Below are positions 8,790 through 18,002 of a DNA stretch of 64,000 bases, in pieces. The notes under the pieces were generated by a model. The model searched no databases. It was given only the letters and a program-made list of their open reading frames with translations, and was not told where the DNA came from. Source of the stretch: Actinomyces graevenitzii C83. GTDB lineage: Bacteria; Actinomycetota; Actinomycetes; Actinomycetales; Actinomycetaceae. The DNA is taken from positions 1,065,545-1,129,544 of the forward strand of contig NZ_JH470338.1 of the NCBI RefSeq assembly GCF_000239695.1, read 5' to 3'. The first letter of the stretch is position 1. Each line of letters opens with the position of its first letter. A program made the position numbers and the translations under genes.

Positions 8790-9272
8790 ATGAGTGAAGA
8801 CAACCGTACTTGGCTGACCCAGGAAGCTTTTGACCGTCTAAGTGAGGAGCTTGAGCGCCGTCGTACCACTGAGCGCAAGGAGATCGCTCGCCGCATTGAG
8901 CTGGCCCGCCAGGAGGGTGACCTGCGCGAGAATGCTGGCTACCACGCCGCCCGTGAGGAAGCCGCCCTTAACGAGACCCGCATTAAGGTGCTTGAGGGGA
9001 TGCTGGAAAACGCTGAGGTGGGTCAGGCTAGCTCTGACGGCACTGTCACTAAGGGCGCCCTGATTACCGCCATTATTGCCGGTAAAGAGCAGGTTTTCGT
9101 GCTGGGTAACCAGGAGATTGCGGCTGATGTTCCCGACGGCGCCCGCGTCTTCTCCCCCGAGGCTCCGCTAGGTAAGGCGCTGATGGGCCACAAGGCTGGC
9201 GAAACTGTCAGCTACAAGGCCCCTAACGGCCGCGTTTTGCAGGCCGAGATCAAGTCTGTACAGCAGCTATGA
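8790..9272 (+). CDS. greA: Transcription elongation factor GreA
   Basis: A 160-residue GreA: the N-terminal coiled coil (WLTQEAFDRLSEELERRR, then REIARRIELARQEGDLRENAGYHAAREE with the acidic tip that enters the RNA polymerase secondary channel) and the C-terminal FKBP-like domain. It relieves backtracked polymerase by stimulating transcript cleavage. TAGGAGAAAAC precedes the start. The final bases overlap the start of msrA (ATGA), suggesting translational coupling. Confidence 0.95.
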   Translation: MSEDNRTWLTQEAFDRLSEELERRRTTERKEIARRIELARQEGDLRENAGYHAAREEAALNETRIKVLEGMLENAEVGQASSDGTVTKGALITAIIAGKEQVFVLGNQEIAADVPDGARVFSPEAPLGKALMGHKAGETVSYKAPNGRVLQAEIKSVQQL

Positions 9273-10051
9273 GCTACGCCGCTGCAACGCGGGCAGCTGG
9301 GCCTGAGCAAAATTGGTTGCCGCTCTGCGACGGTACTTATCTCGACGACGCCAGCGCCGGTGCCTTGCCGGCCACTATCGCCGGTCACAGCCAACCATTG
9401 CTGGAGCGTCTAGAGCTTCACCCGGTTTTAGCTAGCCGCGCTGACGACCCGCTGCCTGCTGGCGCTGAGGTTATTTACCTGGCTGCCGGCTGTTTTTGGG
9501 GTGTGGAGCGTATTTTCTGGAATCAGCCCGGGGTGTTAGCCACCGCCGTGGGCTATATGGGTGGGGGCAACCACAACCCCACTTACCGTGAAGTGTGTAC
9601 TGGCCAGACTGGCCACGCGGAGACTGTGGCCGTGGTTTACGACCCGGCTGTAGCGGGCGTGGGTGGGCAGAATCTACTGCGGGTTTTCTTTGAAAACCAC
9701 GACTCCACCCAGGCTAACCGCCATGGTAATGATGTGGGCACCCAGTATCGCAGTGCGGTTTGGGTTACCACCCCCCAGCAGGCGCAGGCCGCAGCCGCGC
9801 TACGCGAGGCTTTCCAGGCTGAGCTAGACAAGCTTAGTGACGGGCGCGTTTGCCAAACCACTATTGGCGACGCCGCCGCGCTGGAAGCTGGCCAGGGCGG
9901 GCCGTTTTACGTGGCCGAGGAGTACCACCAGGCTTATCTACACAAGAACCCTGGCGGCTACTGCAATCACGGGCCTAATGGCATTGTCTGCCCCGTGGGC
10001 ATCGCTAACCTGCCGGCCCAAACTGATGTTTTGCCGCCCGAGCTAACCTAA
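9269..10051 (+). CDS. msrA: Peptide-methionine (S)-S-oxide reductase
   Basis: Repairs oxidised methionine. The active site GCFWGVERIFW holds the catalytic Cys (residue 75); VGYMGGG, TGHAETV, FFENHDSTQANRHGND and EEYHQAYL are family hallmarks. An N-terminal extension of about 65 residues (ending LPAGAEVIYLAAGCFW) matches the long MsrA form. Near the C-terminus NPGGYCNHG supplies a resolving Cys. It overlaps greA by 4 bases and is closed by a strong terminator 117 bases later, so greA-msrA is a two-gene operon. Confidence 0.94.
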   Translation: MSYAAATRAAGPEQNWLPLCDGTYLDDASAGALPATIAGHSQPLLERLELHPVLASRADDPLPAGAEVIYLAAGCFWGVERIFWNQPGVLATAVGYMGGGNHNPTYREVCTGQTGHAETVAVVYDPAVAGVGGQNLLRVFFENHDSTQANRHGNDVGTQYRSAVWVTTPQQAQAAAALREAFQAELDKLSDGRVCQTTIGDAAALEAGQGGPFYVAEEYHQAYLHKNPGGYCNHGPNGIVCPVGIANLPAQTDVLPPELT

Positions 10052-10167
10052 ACGCCTGGCCCAAACCAAAAGCCGCCAAAGCCTAAAAGCAACCAAAGCC
10101 GCAAAGCAGTAAAGCTGTTGGGTTTAGCAGCCAAAACTGGGCCGAACTGGCCTAAACCAAACTAGAG

Positions 10168-10203
10168 GGGGGCGCCCGCCGCATGGCGGGCGCCCCCTTT
10201 TCT
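10168..10203 (+). terminator. Rho-independent terminator of greA-msrA
   Basis: A perfect 13-bp GC-rich stem (GGGGGCGCCCGCC with its complement) closes a 4-nt loop (GCAT) and is followed by TTTTCT. Between msrA and this site (10052-10167) are only short AAAGCC/AACCAAA-type repeats. Confidence 0.93.
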
Positions 10204-10316
10204 AAGCTGCCAGGCCACCTTGCCCAGAGCAGGCGTCATCATAGCACGAGAGCGCAAAGCAGACTATCAACCGTTAAGACGGTATTAGCCAAAGGCGTAT
10301 TTGGGGAGAAATCACG

Positions 10317-10382
10317 ATGGCCACAATCTCTAACGCAACACTAGCCTTTTATATAAGCGATGCTTTATTTGGGAGGCAATAG
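10317..10382 (+). CDS. Possible 21-residue upstream peptide
   Basis: ATG at 10317 opens a 22-codon frame (MATISNATLAFYISDALFGRQ) whose stop lies one base before the ATG of the next gene, and whose last codons carry that gene's GGAGG ribosome-binding site. A purine-rich GGGGAGAAATC precedes it. The tight spacing suggests translational coupling, but a short open frame could occur by chance. Confidence 0.35.
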   Translation: MATISNATLAFYISDALFGRQ

Positions 10383-10383
10383 T

Positions 10384-10800
10384 ATGTGGCAAGATATCGC
10401 AGTAATAATTATGGGCCCTCTCATCATTTATTCATGGTGGGTGCAGACCTACACTGATTCGTGGGTGGCAGAATTCGGGAGAAGTATTTCACGCGAGCGT
10501 CTGACCAAAAACATGGCGGCAGTAACCTATCCCTGCATGGGCATTGCGTCTACCTTAGCTGGAATCAACATGCTCTCCGACAGGTTTGGAGCCCCCGAAT
10601 TCATTATGGTTTCCATCTCGTTCATTGCACTGTTCTTTCTTTTTATTGGCGTCGTATATATTCTGCCGTTTCCGTTACCTCGTCTCATTGATTCACGTTA
10701 CCAGTTCATGAAACGTAACGGTCTGCTTGACGACAATGGTGATCCGCTGCCTGATGAAGAGGCGGAACGTATCCTCGCCCAACGTGAAGAAAACGAATAA
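10384..10800 (+). CDS. Unknown three-helix membrane protein
   Basis: A 138-residue protein starting MWQDIAVIIMG, with membrane helices at about 3-20, 47-65 and 75-98 and an acidic C-terminal tail (DDNGDPLPDEEAERILAQREENE). I do not recognise the family. The start is preceded by GGGAGGCAATAGT. The codon use is more AT-rich than that of greA-msrA. No partner gene is obvious; the next gene is 126 bases away. Confidence 0.7.
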   Translation: MWQDIAVIIMGPLIIYSWWVQTYTDSWVAEFGRSISRERLTKNMAAVTYPCMGIASTLAGINMLSDRFGAPEFIMVSISFIALFFLFIGVVYILPFPLPRLIDSRYQFMKRNGLLDDNGDPLPDEEAERILAQREENE

Positions 10801-10926
10801 CTTTTGTTGCCAGGCTCCCAGGATTGGAATCTGTTACCTAGTCACAACATTGTGATTTCTTAACCTAAGCCACAGGTCGGGGTAATATCTGCCTTAGTAT
10901 CTGACCCCGACGACAGCTGTAAGCCA

Positions 10927-11529
10927 ATGATTGACCACCAGCGCCCCAGCTCCCAGCACAACGCCACCCAGGCCACTTCTCTGCGCGAAAGCAAGCTAAA
11001 CACGCTTGGTAATACCCACGCTAGCTTGTATACGCCCTGGGGCTCAGCCTGGCGCGTGTCGCTGGTGACTTTCGCGGTGCTGGGTATCTTTGCCATGGTT
11101 GGGGGCATTCTTTTTTACGCCCACCGAGCCTCTGAGCAAAACCAGACGGGCGCCGTCGTCGTTACCACCACCCAAACCCAGAGCCCTGAAAGCACCCCCA
11201 GCCCTACTCCCAGCAGCACGCCACTACCTAGCACTGCGCCGCTACCCACCAGCAAGCCGCTAGGGACCGCCACACCCACACCACTGTCCTCAAGCCCAGA
11301 GCCCTCCACGGGCTTGAACCTGCCCAACTTGACCACAATCTCCCCCACTGAGGCACCCCCCACCCCTGCCGCAGACAACTCAAGTGCAAACAACTCCAGT
11401 TCAGATGTGGTTTTAACGGCCTGGCAATGCACTAGCTCGCGCAAGCTGGTATTCCGCGCCAGCAATGGCTGGGACCGCAATAGCGCTATCGAAGTTGCCC
11501 GCAGTGAAAGCTGCGCCCGCTGGGAGTAG
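10927..11529 (+). CDS. Membrane-anchored protein with Pro/Ser/Thr linker
   Basis: A 200-residue protein with a hydrophilic N-terminus, one membrane helix (about 45-65, VSLVTFAVLGIFAMVGGILF), a long extracellular Pro/Ser/Thr linker (about 75-160), and a small C-terminal domain of about 45 residues with two Cys (WQCTSSRKL, SESCARWE). The layout is that of a type II protein with a tethered external domain. The two Cys could form a disulfide. The family is not recognised; GTAAGCCA precedes the ATG and no strong ribosome-binding site is seen, so the start is uncertain. Confidence 0.65.
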   Translation: MIDHQRPSSQHNATQATSLRESKLNTLGNTHASLYTPWGSAWRVSLVTFAVLGIFAMVGGILFYAHRASEQNQTGAVVVTTTQTQSPESTPSPTPSSTPLPSTAPLPTSKPLGTATPTPLSSSPEPSTGLNLPNLTTISPTEAPPTPAADNSSANNSSSDVVLTAWQCTSSRKLVFRASNGWDRNSAIEVARSESCARWE

Positions 11530-11616
11530 TCCCTGGACCACGAGCGCCGGCCCAAGCGCAGACCGTGAACGCAGGCGCAGGACGCGAACATGAAGGCCCA
11601 AGCGCCGCCCGGGGCG

Positions 11617-11663
11617 CCAAAAAACACGAGTGCCTGGCTGCATAGAATCGCAACCAGGCACTC
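11617..11663 (-). terminator. Terminator downstream of the amino-acid permease
   Basis: A 10-bp perfect inverted repeat (GAGTGCCTGG 11628-11637 with 11654-11663) is followed, on the minus strand, by GTGTTTTTTGG. Its position and orientation fit termination of the leftward permease gene. Confidence 0.85.
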
Positions 11664-11712
11664 GCTACGCCGTCGGACTAAACCGCAGGCGGGAAAAAGC
11701 TAGCAGAAGCTA

Positions 11713-13260
11713 TCAAGCCACCTCAACCTCAACGCCACTAACGTCAGCGGTAGCCAACTCAACCTTAGGCTCCTTGGTAACCAGCTTGTGGATACCCCAA
11801 ATCGCCAAGAACACCGGCAAACCAATGTAGCTAGAAGCAATCTGGAACAGCTGGCCCCTAAACAGAGCCTCATAGTTTTGACCCACCAGCACAATCAGGC
11901 ACATAGCAAAAGCCAGCATCGGGCCAAACGGGAACAGCGGAGCCTTATAAGGCAGTTTCGCCAAGTCATTGCCCTGCAGCACATAGGCCCTGCGGAAACG
12001 CAGGTGGCACCAGGAAATACCCAGCCACACAATGAAGCCTGAAAGACCAGATACGTTAAGCAGCCAAGTGTAGGCAGCGCCCTCACCCACAATAGCGGTC
12101 ACGAAACCAACCGCGCCCACAGCAGCCGTAACCGCCATAGCGTAGATCGGCACGCCGCGCCGGTTAACCCGGGAGAACAGCTTGGGGGCGTGACCATCAA
12201 GGGCCATCGAGTGCAGCATACGGGTAGAGGCATACAGGCCAGAGTTACCGGCAGACAAAATCGCAGTCAAAATAACCGCATTCATCACCGCAGCCGCGCC
12301 GGCCACACCAGCCCGCTCAAACACCAAGGTGAAAGGCGAGTAAGCCACATCAGTCTCACCGTTACGCAGCAAGTTGGGGTCGGTGTAAGGAATCAGGAAA
12401 CCAATCACCGCAATAGCGCCCACATAGAACAGCATGATCCGCCAGAACACGCTCTTGATAGCCCGGGGCACATCCCTGCGAGGGTTACGCGACTCGCCCG
12501 CAGCCACACCAACCAGCTCAGTACCCTGGAAAGAGAAACCAGCGATCATAAACACTGACACAATCGAGAGCCAGCCGCCGTGGAAGGGGGCCTCACCCTT
12601 AGTCCAGTTACTAAAACCAGGCGAGTTACCGCCCATAATCCCCAGGATCATGGCCACGCCGGCCACCAAAAACACCAGCACGGTAATCACCTTGATGGTG
12701 GCAAACCAGAATTCACCCTCACCATAGGCGCGTGCAGAGAGTGCATTAAGACCAGTTAGCAGCGCCAAGAACACTGCCGCCCACACCCAGTGGGGCACAT
12801 CGGGCAGCCAGTAGCTCATCACAATACCGGCTGCTACCAGCTCAGCGGCCACCGTAATGGCCCAGTTAAACCAGTAGTTCCAGCCCATGGCAAAACCAAA
12901 GGAAGGGCTAACAAAACGCGTGGCGTAAGTCTGGAAAGAACCAGAAACGGGCATGTGCGCAGTCATTTCGCCCAGTGACTGCATCAGCAACAGCACCATT
13001 AAACCAATTACCGAATAGGCCACCAGGGCGCCGCCCGGGCCTGCGGTAGAAACGGTTGCACCGGAGGCCACAAACAGGCCGGTTCCAATTGCGCCACCGA
13101 TAGCAATCATCTGCATGTGGCGGGCGGACAGGCCACGCTTAAGGTCAGTTCCTGGATTGTCGTGTTCAGACACCTTAGCGTCACCACCTAGTGATGCGCT
13201 CGCGGCAGTTTCAGGCTCCTCCCCTGCTGCAGATAGCTCGGGAGTAGTTAAAGCGGACAT
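11713..13260 (-). CDS. APC-family amino-acid permease, LysP-like
   Basis: A roughly 515-residue, 12-helix permease. It has the amino-acid transporter signature HMQMIAIGGAIGTGLFVASG in helix 1, LGEMTAHMPVSGSFQTYA, and GWNYWFNWAITVAAELVAAG, which closely matches lysine permease LysP and its relatives. Lysine or another cationic or neutral amino acid is a reasonable substrate but is not proven. The first 45 residues are a soluble acidic extension. Two starts are possible: GTG at 13266 and ATG at 13260; both follow GGAGGT, and I favour ATG. Its own terminator lies downstream. Confidence 0.88.
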   Translation of the reverse strand: MSALTTPELSAAGEEPETAASASLGGDAKVSEHDNPGTDLKRGLSARHMQMIAIGGAIGTGLFVASGATVSTAGPGGALVAYSVIGLMVLLLMQSLGEMTAHMPVSGSFQTYATRFVSPSFGFAMGWNYWFNWAITVAAELVAAGIVMSYWLPDVPHWVWAAVFLALLTGLNALSARAYGEGEFWFATIKVITVLVFLVAGVAMILGIMGGNSPGFSNWTKGEAPFHGGWLSIVSVFMIAGFSFQGTELVGVAAGESRNPRRDVPRAIKSVFWRIMLFYVGAIAVIGFLIPYTDPNLLRNGETDVAYSPFTLVFERAGVAGAAAVMNAVILTAILSAGNSGLYASTRMLHSMALDGHAPKLFSRVNRRGVPIYAMAVTAAVGAVGFVTAIVGEGAAYTWLLNVSGLSGFIVWLGISWCHLRFRRAYVLQGNDLAKLPYKAPLFPFGPMLAFAMCLIVLVGQNYEALFRGQLFQIASSYIGLPVFLAIWGIHKLVTKEPKVELATADVSGVEVEVA

Positions 13261-13453
13261 GTTCACCTCCGTTAAAGTTACTTAAATTGCCAAAGCGGCA
13301 ATGGAGGTAAACATAGCAGAGTGACTGCAACTTTATAAACGCTGTCTCATATTTTAATGGTGTGATTACGACGACGGGACGCCTCCATTTATCTGGAAGC
13401 GCCCCGCTTTGGCTTTATTGCTGGGACTTAATAAGACTTAAGCCCCAACCCAC

Positions 13454-14950
13454 TTAGCCGATGTGGAAATAAGTTTCCACCAAATCTTCAACTAGCACCC
13501 GCGCTGTGGCGATATCTTCACGCAAGTTCTCGTCTCCTAGACCTTCGAGGTAAGCCACCCAGGCGTCGATGAGCTTAGGCGGAAAGACCCCTTCAGCCTC
13601 GTAAAGGGCGCGCTGAGCCTGTAGACGCTGGGCGGATTCGTAGCAGGAGGCGGGCAGTTGCTCTAGGTTTTCGAGCTTAGAAGCGTCCCCTGAGACATAT
13701 CGCTCATTGGCATATTCAAGCATTCCCGGCTCAGTCAGACCCACTCGCGCAGCCACAACAATTGCCGCTAGCAGCAGGTGGATGGCGGCTGAGCCGTCAG
13801 GTGAGCGCATTTCCACGGTTTGCAGGTCATTGGGAACCTGGCCAACTGCGGGCTCATTGGGGTTGGCGTCGCGGAACATACGGTCATCAAGGTTGTTCCA
13901 GCCCAGCGGCACACGCACCAGCACTGAACGGTTGCGGTCACCCCAGCAGATGGCGGTGGGGGCTTCCTGGTGGGGCACTAGGCGCAGGAAGGAGGTGGGC
14001 ACGGTATTCCCAAAGGCGGTGATGGAGGCGGCCAGGGTGAGGTAGCCACCGATCACCTTGCGGGCTAGCTCAGTTAGGCCGGCGCCCTGGCTAAATAGGT
14101 TGTTGCCTTGCGGGTCTACCAGGCGGGTGTGGAAGTGCATGCCTGAGCCGGCTTGGCCGACGGCGATCTTGGGCGAGTATGACACCTCAATGCCGTGGCG
14201 GTGGGCTACTTCACGCACTACCCACTTGGCTAGGGTCATTTGGTCGGCGGCGTCGCAGGCATCTACCGGCAGGAATTCGATTTCCTGCTGGATCATTTGG
14301 CGTCCGTCGGCAACAAAGTTACCCACCTCGGCGTGGGCGTATTTAACTGCGCAACCCATTTGGGTCAGGTATTTGAGGGCTTCGGTGCGCACGTCGGCGA
14401 ACTTAGAGAAGGGGGCAGCTTCGTGGTAACCGCGCTGCTCTTCTACCGGGAATAGGGTCTCGACGTCGGAGAACAGGTAGTACTCCAGCTCACCTAGGGC
14501 CTGCAGGCGGTTGCCGGTGGCTGCTTCGAGGGCGGTTTGGGCGCGGCGCAGCACATGCTGAGGTGAGCTGACCAGGGGGTTACCGGCGACGTCGTAGAAG
14601 TAGCACAAAAAGTCGATGGTGGGCTCAGCGGCGAAGGGGTTCATGAAGGCACTACGTAGCTGGGGCACCACATATAGGTCTGATGAGGTGGCGTCAACAA
14701 AGTTAAACAGGGAGGAGCCGTCCACGCGCTCCCCCATGGTTAGGATCCTGTCTAGGTGGGCCACGGACTGGATGGCGAAGTTTAGGACCTTTAGGCGCCC
14801 GTCGCCGCCAATGTAGCGCAGTTCTAGGGCGTGAATATCGTTGTCGACGATGTAGCTGATGATGTCCGCTTTGGTGAACTCGACGGGTAGCTTCCCCAAG
14901 GCGCGTACCAGCGGGTTGGGGCTCAGGGTGATTTGGTCGTTTGAAAGCAT
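13454..14950 (-). CDS. Glutamine synthetase family protein
   Basis: A 498-residue protein with the beta-grasp N-terminal domain and the catalytic domain of type I glutamine synthetase. Metal and substrate motifs are visible: GELEYYLFSD, QQEIEF, GSGMHFHTRL, NRSVLVRVPLGW and VEMRSPDGSAAIH. These residues suggest real catalytic activity. It is longer than the usual 470-residue GlnA, and no adenylylation Tyr context is obvious, so it may be the main GlnA or a divergent paralogue such as a gamma-glutamylpolyamine synthetase. AGAGGAGTTGTA precedes the ATG. It is divergent from the surface-protein array. Confidence 0.85.
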   Translation of the reverse strand: MLSNDQITLSPNPLVRALGKLPVEFTKADIISYIVDNDIHALELRYIGGDGRLKVLNFAIQSVAHLDRILTMGERVDGSSLFNFVDATSSDLYVVPQLRSAFMNPFAAEPTIDFLCYFYDVAGNPLVSSPQHVLRRAQTALEAATGNRLQALGELEYYLFSDVETLFPVEEQRGYHEAAPFSKFADVRTEALKYLTQMGCAVKYAHAEVGNFVADGRQMIQQEIEFLPVDACDAADQMTLAKWVVREVAHRHGIEVSYSPKIAVGQAGSGMHFHTRLVDPQGNNLFSQGAGLTELARKVIGGYLTLAASITAFGNTVPTSFLRLVPHQEAPTAICWGDRNRSVLVRVPLGWNNLDDRMFRDANPNEPAVGQVPNDLQTVEMRSPDGSAAIHLLLAAIVVAARVGLTEPGMLEYANERYVSGDASKLENLEQLPASCYESAQRLQAQRALYEAEGVFPPKLIDAWVAYLEGLGDENLREDIATARVLVEDLVETYFHIG

Positions 14951-15151
14951 TACAACTCCTCTTCGAGCGCTTAGGCGTTTAGTCCTATTTTTGCAGAAAG
15001 TTGGCTACACCGGTAGTCGTTTTTTTCAGGGAGACTTATCCCCATAGCTACCGTTAAGTCACAGGTCATAGCCTAGTCCAAAGGCTTAGTTTTCAGACAT
15101 CTCTAACGATTAGCGTTTAGACTGGTTGAAAACTCATACCTGGAGGCGATT

Positions 15152-16957
15152 ATGTGGCGCAAGGCTATACACATTCTGGCGGTAACAGCTTTAGTGGTTA
15201 CCGGCCTAGGTCTGCCCACAGCCGCTTGGCCCACCGCAAGCGCAGCAGACGAACCGTATATAGCTGAAGTGTTTGTGGTCCTAAACAACAACAAGATGCA
15301 GGACTACATCATGGTGGTTGACCCCAGCAATAACATGACTAAAGCTCAGTGTGAGAGCTTCAAGGGCACCACCAAGGACAAGACGCTTATCACCCAGTTT
15401 GAACAAAAAGATAAGGGTGCCACCTGCTCTATTTTGCAGACTTTCACCAGCTATAAGGCATCTTCGCAGTTCTCACGGCAAAACGGTAAAACCACTGTCA
15501 CCGTTGACCCGCAGGCCACCATCAACGTTTCCGCTAAGCCGCTGGGGATCTCCTCAGCTACTTTCAGGGCTCTGATTGTGGGCGTTGAAGGCAAGGTGAT
15601 TAGCGCCCCGGGCAACGTCAAGCTTCAGTACGAGGTTTTTAACAAGCGTAATTTGCACATGGCTTACTGGCGTAACCCCTCTGCTGCAGTGACCATGGAA
15701 TTCACTTTGACCTCGGATGATGGCACCCAAAAGCAAGATCCTTTCTCGCTGCTGCCTGACAATAAAACTGCTAACCCCTCAGACAGTCCATCAGATAGCC
15801 CTTCTGCTAGCGCCTCGCCCACTTCTAATGCGAATCCTTTAGATACTGCTGCCCCTACACAAAGCGCGGCGGCGGCCAGCTCTGAGGACGAGGACGGCTC
15901 TAACACCACTGCCCTGTATGCCGCTTTAGGGGTAGGCATTGTGGTGCTGTTGGCGCTGCTGGCGCTGATCGTGATGGTTTTGCGTAAGCCCCGTAAGGGC
16001 GCTAAGTCTTCGGGGTCTTATCCCAATAACACCAGTGGGTATGTGCCCACGATGGCTAGCGGGCAGATTAATACTTCCGGCCCGCTTCAGGGCACTCAGG
16101 GGATCCAGGGCACTCAGGGCACTAGTGCCGCTTCGGCTGCTTATGCCAGCTCGACGGCGTCGGCGGCTTATCCGCAGTCTGCGGCTTCTGCAGCCCCGGC
16201 CCCCACGCAGTCTGCGCCCAGCTCCGGTTATCCCCAAAGCGCGGCCTCTTCTAACTATCCGCAGTCTGCAGCCTCAGGGTATGCACAGTCAGCGGCGTCG
16301 GGCTATGCCCCCTCGGCGGCGTCGGCCCCTTACGCCCCCAGCGCACCCCAAGGCTACGGACAGAGCACCGCTCCCCAAGGCTACGGCCAGCAGCCCCCGC
16401 AAGGCTATGGCCAGCCTCAGGGCTACGGCCAGGCACCTCAAAACTATGGCCAGCAGGCCGGGCAGGGCTACAGCCAGAGCGCCCCTCAATACTCGGCCCC
16501 AAGTGCCGCTCAGGCCCCAAAGGGCTATGCCCAGTCGGCAGCCTCTGGCTACGCGCAGTCTGCGGCGTCGGGCTATGCCCCTTCGGCGGCGTCGGCCCCT
16601 TACGCCCCCAGCACCACGCAAGGCTACGGCCAGGGCGCTGCCCAAACCTATGGGCAAAGCGCTGAGCAGTCGGTGTTCCCGGGCTATGCGCAGGAAACCA
16701 CCATGGCGCCCACCTCGCGCTACGCACAAGACACCGCTGCGGCCTCAACCCAGGCCCTCTCGCAGGAAACGGTGCAAGCCCCCACATCGCAGGCTTCACA
16801 AGAAACCGTGCAGGCACCCACCTCGCCAGCCTCACAGGAGACGGTGCAGGCACCCACCCAAGACTATGACCCTGCCGCTACCCAAATTTATGACGCGGAT
16901 AGCGAGCCCAACCAACAGCCTTCCACCGGCTGGAATAACCAGCCTTATGGCGGCTAA
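15152..16957 (+). CDS. Array member A1: LppM-like ectodomain, long repetitive tail
   Basis: A 601-residue predicted type I membrane protein. Signal peptide about 1-32; ectodomain about 33-200 with Cys67 and Cys92 (likely disulfide) and a late AYWRNPSA strand as in the other array members; acidic Ser/Pro linker; membrane helix 254-277 with RKPRKG stop-transfer. The 320-residue cytoplasmic tail is built of QSAASGYA, APSAASAPYAP and QGYGQ units, then four copies of a (S)QETVQAPT-type unit and QETTMAPTSRYAQ. The ectodomain resembles the mycobacterial LppM type, a moderate inference. CTGGAGGCGATT precedes the ATG. It is first in the array. Confidence 0.8.
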   Translation: MWRKAIHILAVTALVVTGLGLPTAAWPTASAADEPYIAEVFVVLNNNKMQDYIMVVDPSNNMTKAQCESFKGTTKDKTLITQFEQKDKGATCSILQTFTSYKASSQFSRQNGKTTVTVDPQATINVSAKPLGISSATFRALIVGVEGKVISAPGNVKLQYEVFNKRNLHMAYWRNPSAAVTMEFTLTSDDGTQKQDPFSLLPDNKTANPSDSPSDSPSASASPTSNANPLDTAAPTQSAAAASSEDEDGSNTTALYAALGVGIVVLLALLALIVMVLRKPRKGAKSSGSYPNNTSGYVPTMASGQINTSGPLQGTQGIQGTQGTSAASAAYASSTASAAYPQSAASAAPAPTQSAPSSGYPQSAASSNYPQSAASGYAQSAASGYAPSAASAPYAPSAPQGYGQSTAPQGYGQQPPQGYGQPQGYGQAPQNYGQQAGQGYSQSAPQYSAPSAAQAPKGYAQSAASGYAQSAASGYAPSAASAPYAPSTTQGYGQGAAQTYGQSAEQSVFPGYAQETTMAPTSRYAQDTAAASTQALSQETVQAPTSQASQETVQAPTSPASQETVQAPTQDYDPAATQIYDADSEPNQQPSTGWNNQPYGG

Positions 16958-16971
16958 TTAGGAGATAAGTT

Positions 16972-17943
16972 ATGAATACTGCCGTATGTAAACGCTTTTT
17001 CACTCGTTTTGTAGCTGCTGCGCTACTGGTCACGGGGGCCACAGGGGCCGGCACTCTGGCGCCGTCGGCACTAGCTGCACCTAGCGAGGCGAAAGTGCAA
17101 GAGTCGGTAGTATTTACCAAAGCTGGGCAGATTATGTACACGGTTAGCATCGCCGATTACACCCAGACGCTAACCAGCCAAATCTGCACTGACACGCTAG
17201 AAAGCGCCATGCCGAAAACTGAGGCAGAAATTAACCCAGTTTTTAAAGAAAACGAGGGCTATAACTACTGCTCAGGCACAGCCACCTACGGCGCGCAGGC
17301 GGGGCACGAGTTTTATTCACTCAACGGCGATAAGTTAACCGGTCACAACCGTGTTGACGCGCTACTAACTGCTCTGAAACCACTTAAGGTCAGCTCCATT
17401 AACAGCAATGTCAGCGTGCATGATGCCACAGTTACTTCCGCTAGTGACGGCGTCAAAGTGAACCAGTCCGGTGGCGATGGCAAGGGCTACTTCATGCAGT
17501 GGCGCAATTCCACCCACCAAAACACCTTTACCGCGACCGTAAGCAGCCCAAGCTCTACTAGCACTTCAGGTGGTTCAAGCTGGCTCGCTGGCGGTTCGCA
17601 GGGAGGTTCTGGTAGCGCTGACGGTTCTGGCTCACAAAGTAAAGCTCCCGACGGCGCCCAGCCCACTGCCGGCGCCACTAGCGCAGCACCTACGCCGGGG
17701 GCCAGTGGCTCAGCCACCGGTTCTGCTAGTGCTAGCAGCTCTGCCAAGGCTACTGACTACCGCGCGACTATAGCTGGCGCTGAAAAATCGCAGGTGGCCG
17801 CTGCCAAGCAGGGTGACAGTGGGATAGTTACTGCCCTGTGGGTGGTTGGCGCCCTGGTGGTGGCCAGCGCCGCAGGCTTGGGCTTTTTGCTGCTAAAGCG
17901 CCGTAAGCAGGAAGCTGCGGGCACTGAGGCCAGCGAGGCCTAA
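16972..17943 (+). CDS. Array member A2: exported membrane-anchored protein
   Basis: A 323-residue protein. Signal peptide about 1-37 (ends SALAAPSEA), ectodomain about 38-190 with the Cys pair (SQICTDT and YNYCSGT) and a FMQWRNST strand matching the YTW/AYW position of its relatives, a Gly/Ser/Ala-rich linker, a membrane helix near 282-303 (ALWVVGALVVASAAGLGFLLL) and a short basic/acidic tail (KRRKQEAAGTEASEA). Unlike A1 it has no Pro/Gly tail. It lies 14 bases after A1 with TTAGGAGATAAGTT before the ATG, so the two are co-transcribed. Confidence 0.8.
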   Translation: MNTAVCKRFFTRFVAAALLVTGATGAGTLAPSALAAPSEAKVQESVVFTKAGQIMYTVSIADYTQTLTSQICTDTLESAMPKTEAEINPVFKENEGYNYCSGTATYGAQAGHEFYSLNGDKLTGHNRVDALLTALKPLKVSSINSNVSVHDATVTSASDGVKVNQSGGDGKGYFMQWRNSTHQNTFTATVSSPSSTSTSGGSSWLAGGSQGGSGSADGSGSQSKAPDGAQPTAGATSAAPTPGASGSATGSASASSSAKATDYRATIAGAEKSQVAAAKQGDSGIVTALWVVGALVVASAAGLGFLLLKRRKQEAAGTEASEA

Positions 17944-18002
17944 AACACCGACGCCGCCCACTAAGTTGACCGGCACTGCCCGCTAAGTTTCAAGGAGGAA
18001 AA

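Noticed and set aside
13370-13420. Terminator between the permease and glutamine synthetase genes
   Set aside because: The imperfect GGGaCGCcTCC / GGaaGCGccCC stem has mismatches and no clear T-run in the needed direction.
16251-16853. Long minus-strand frames opposite the A1 tail
   Set aside because: Shadows of the same repeats; no start signals and no conserved features.
16035-16961. Long open frame rich in Arg and Pro inside A1
   Set aside because: It is the alternative frame of the repetitive A1 tail; composition is an artefact of GCN/CCN-type repeats and there is no ribosome-binding site.
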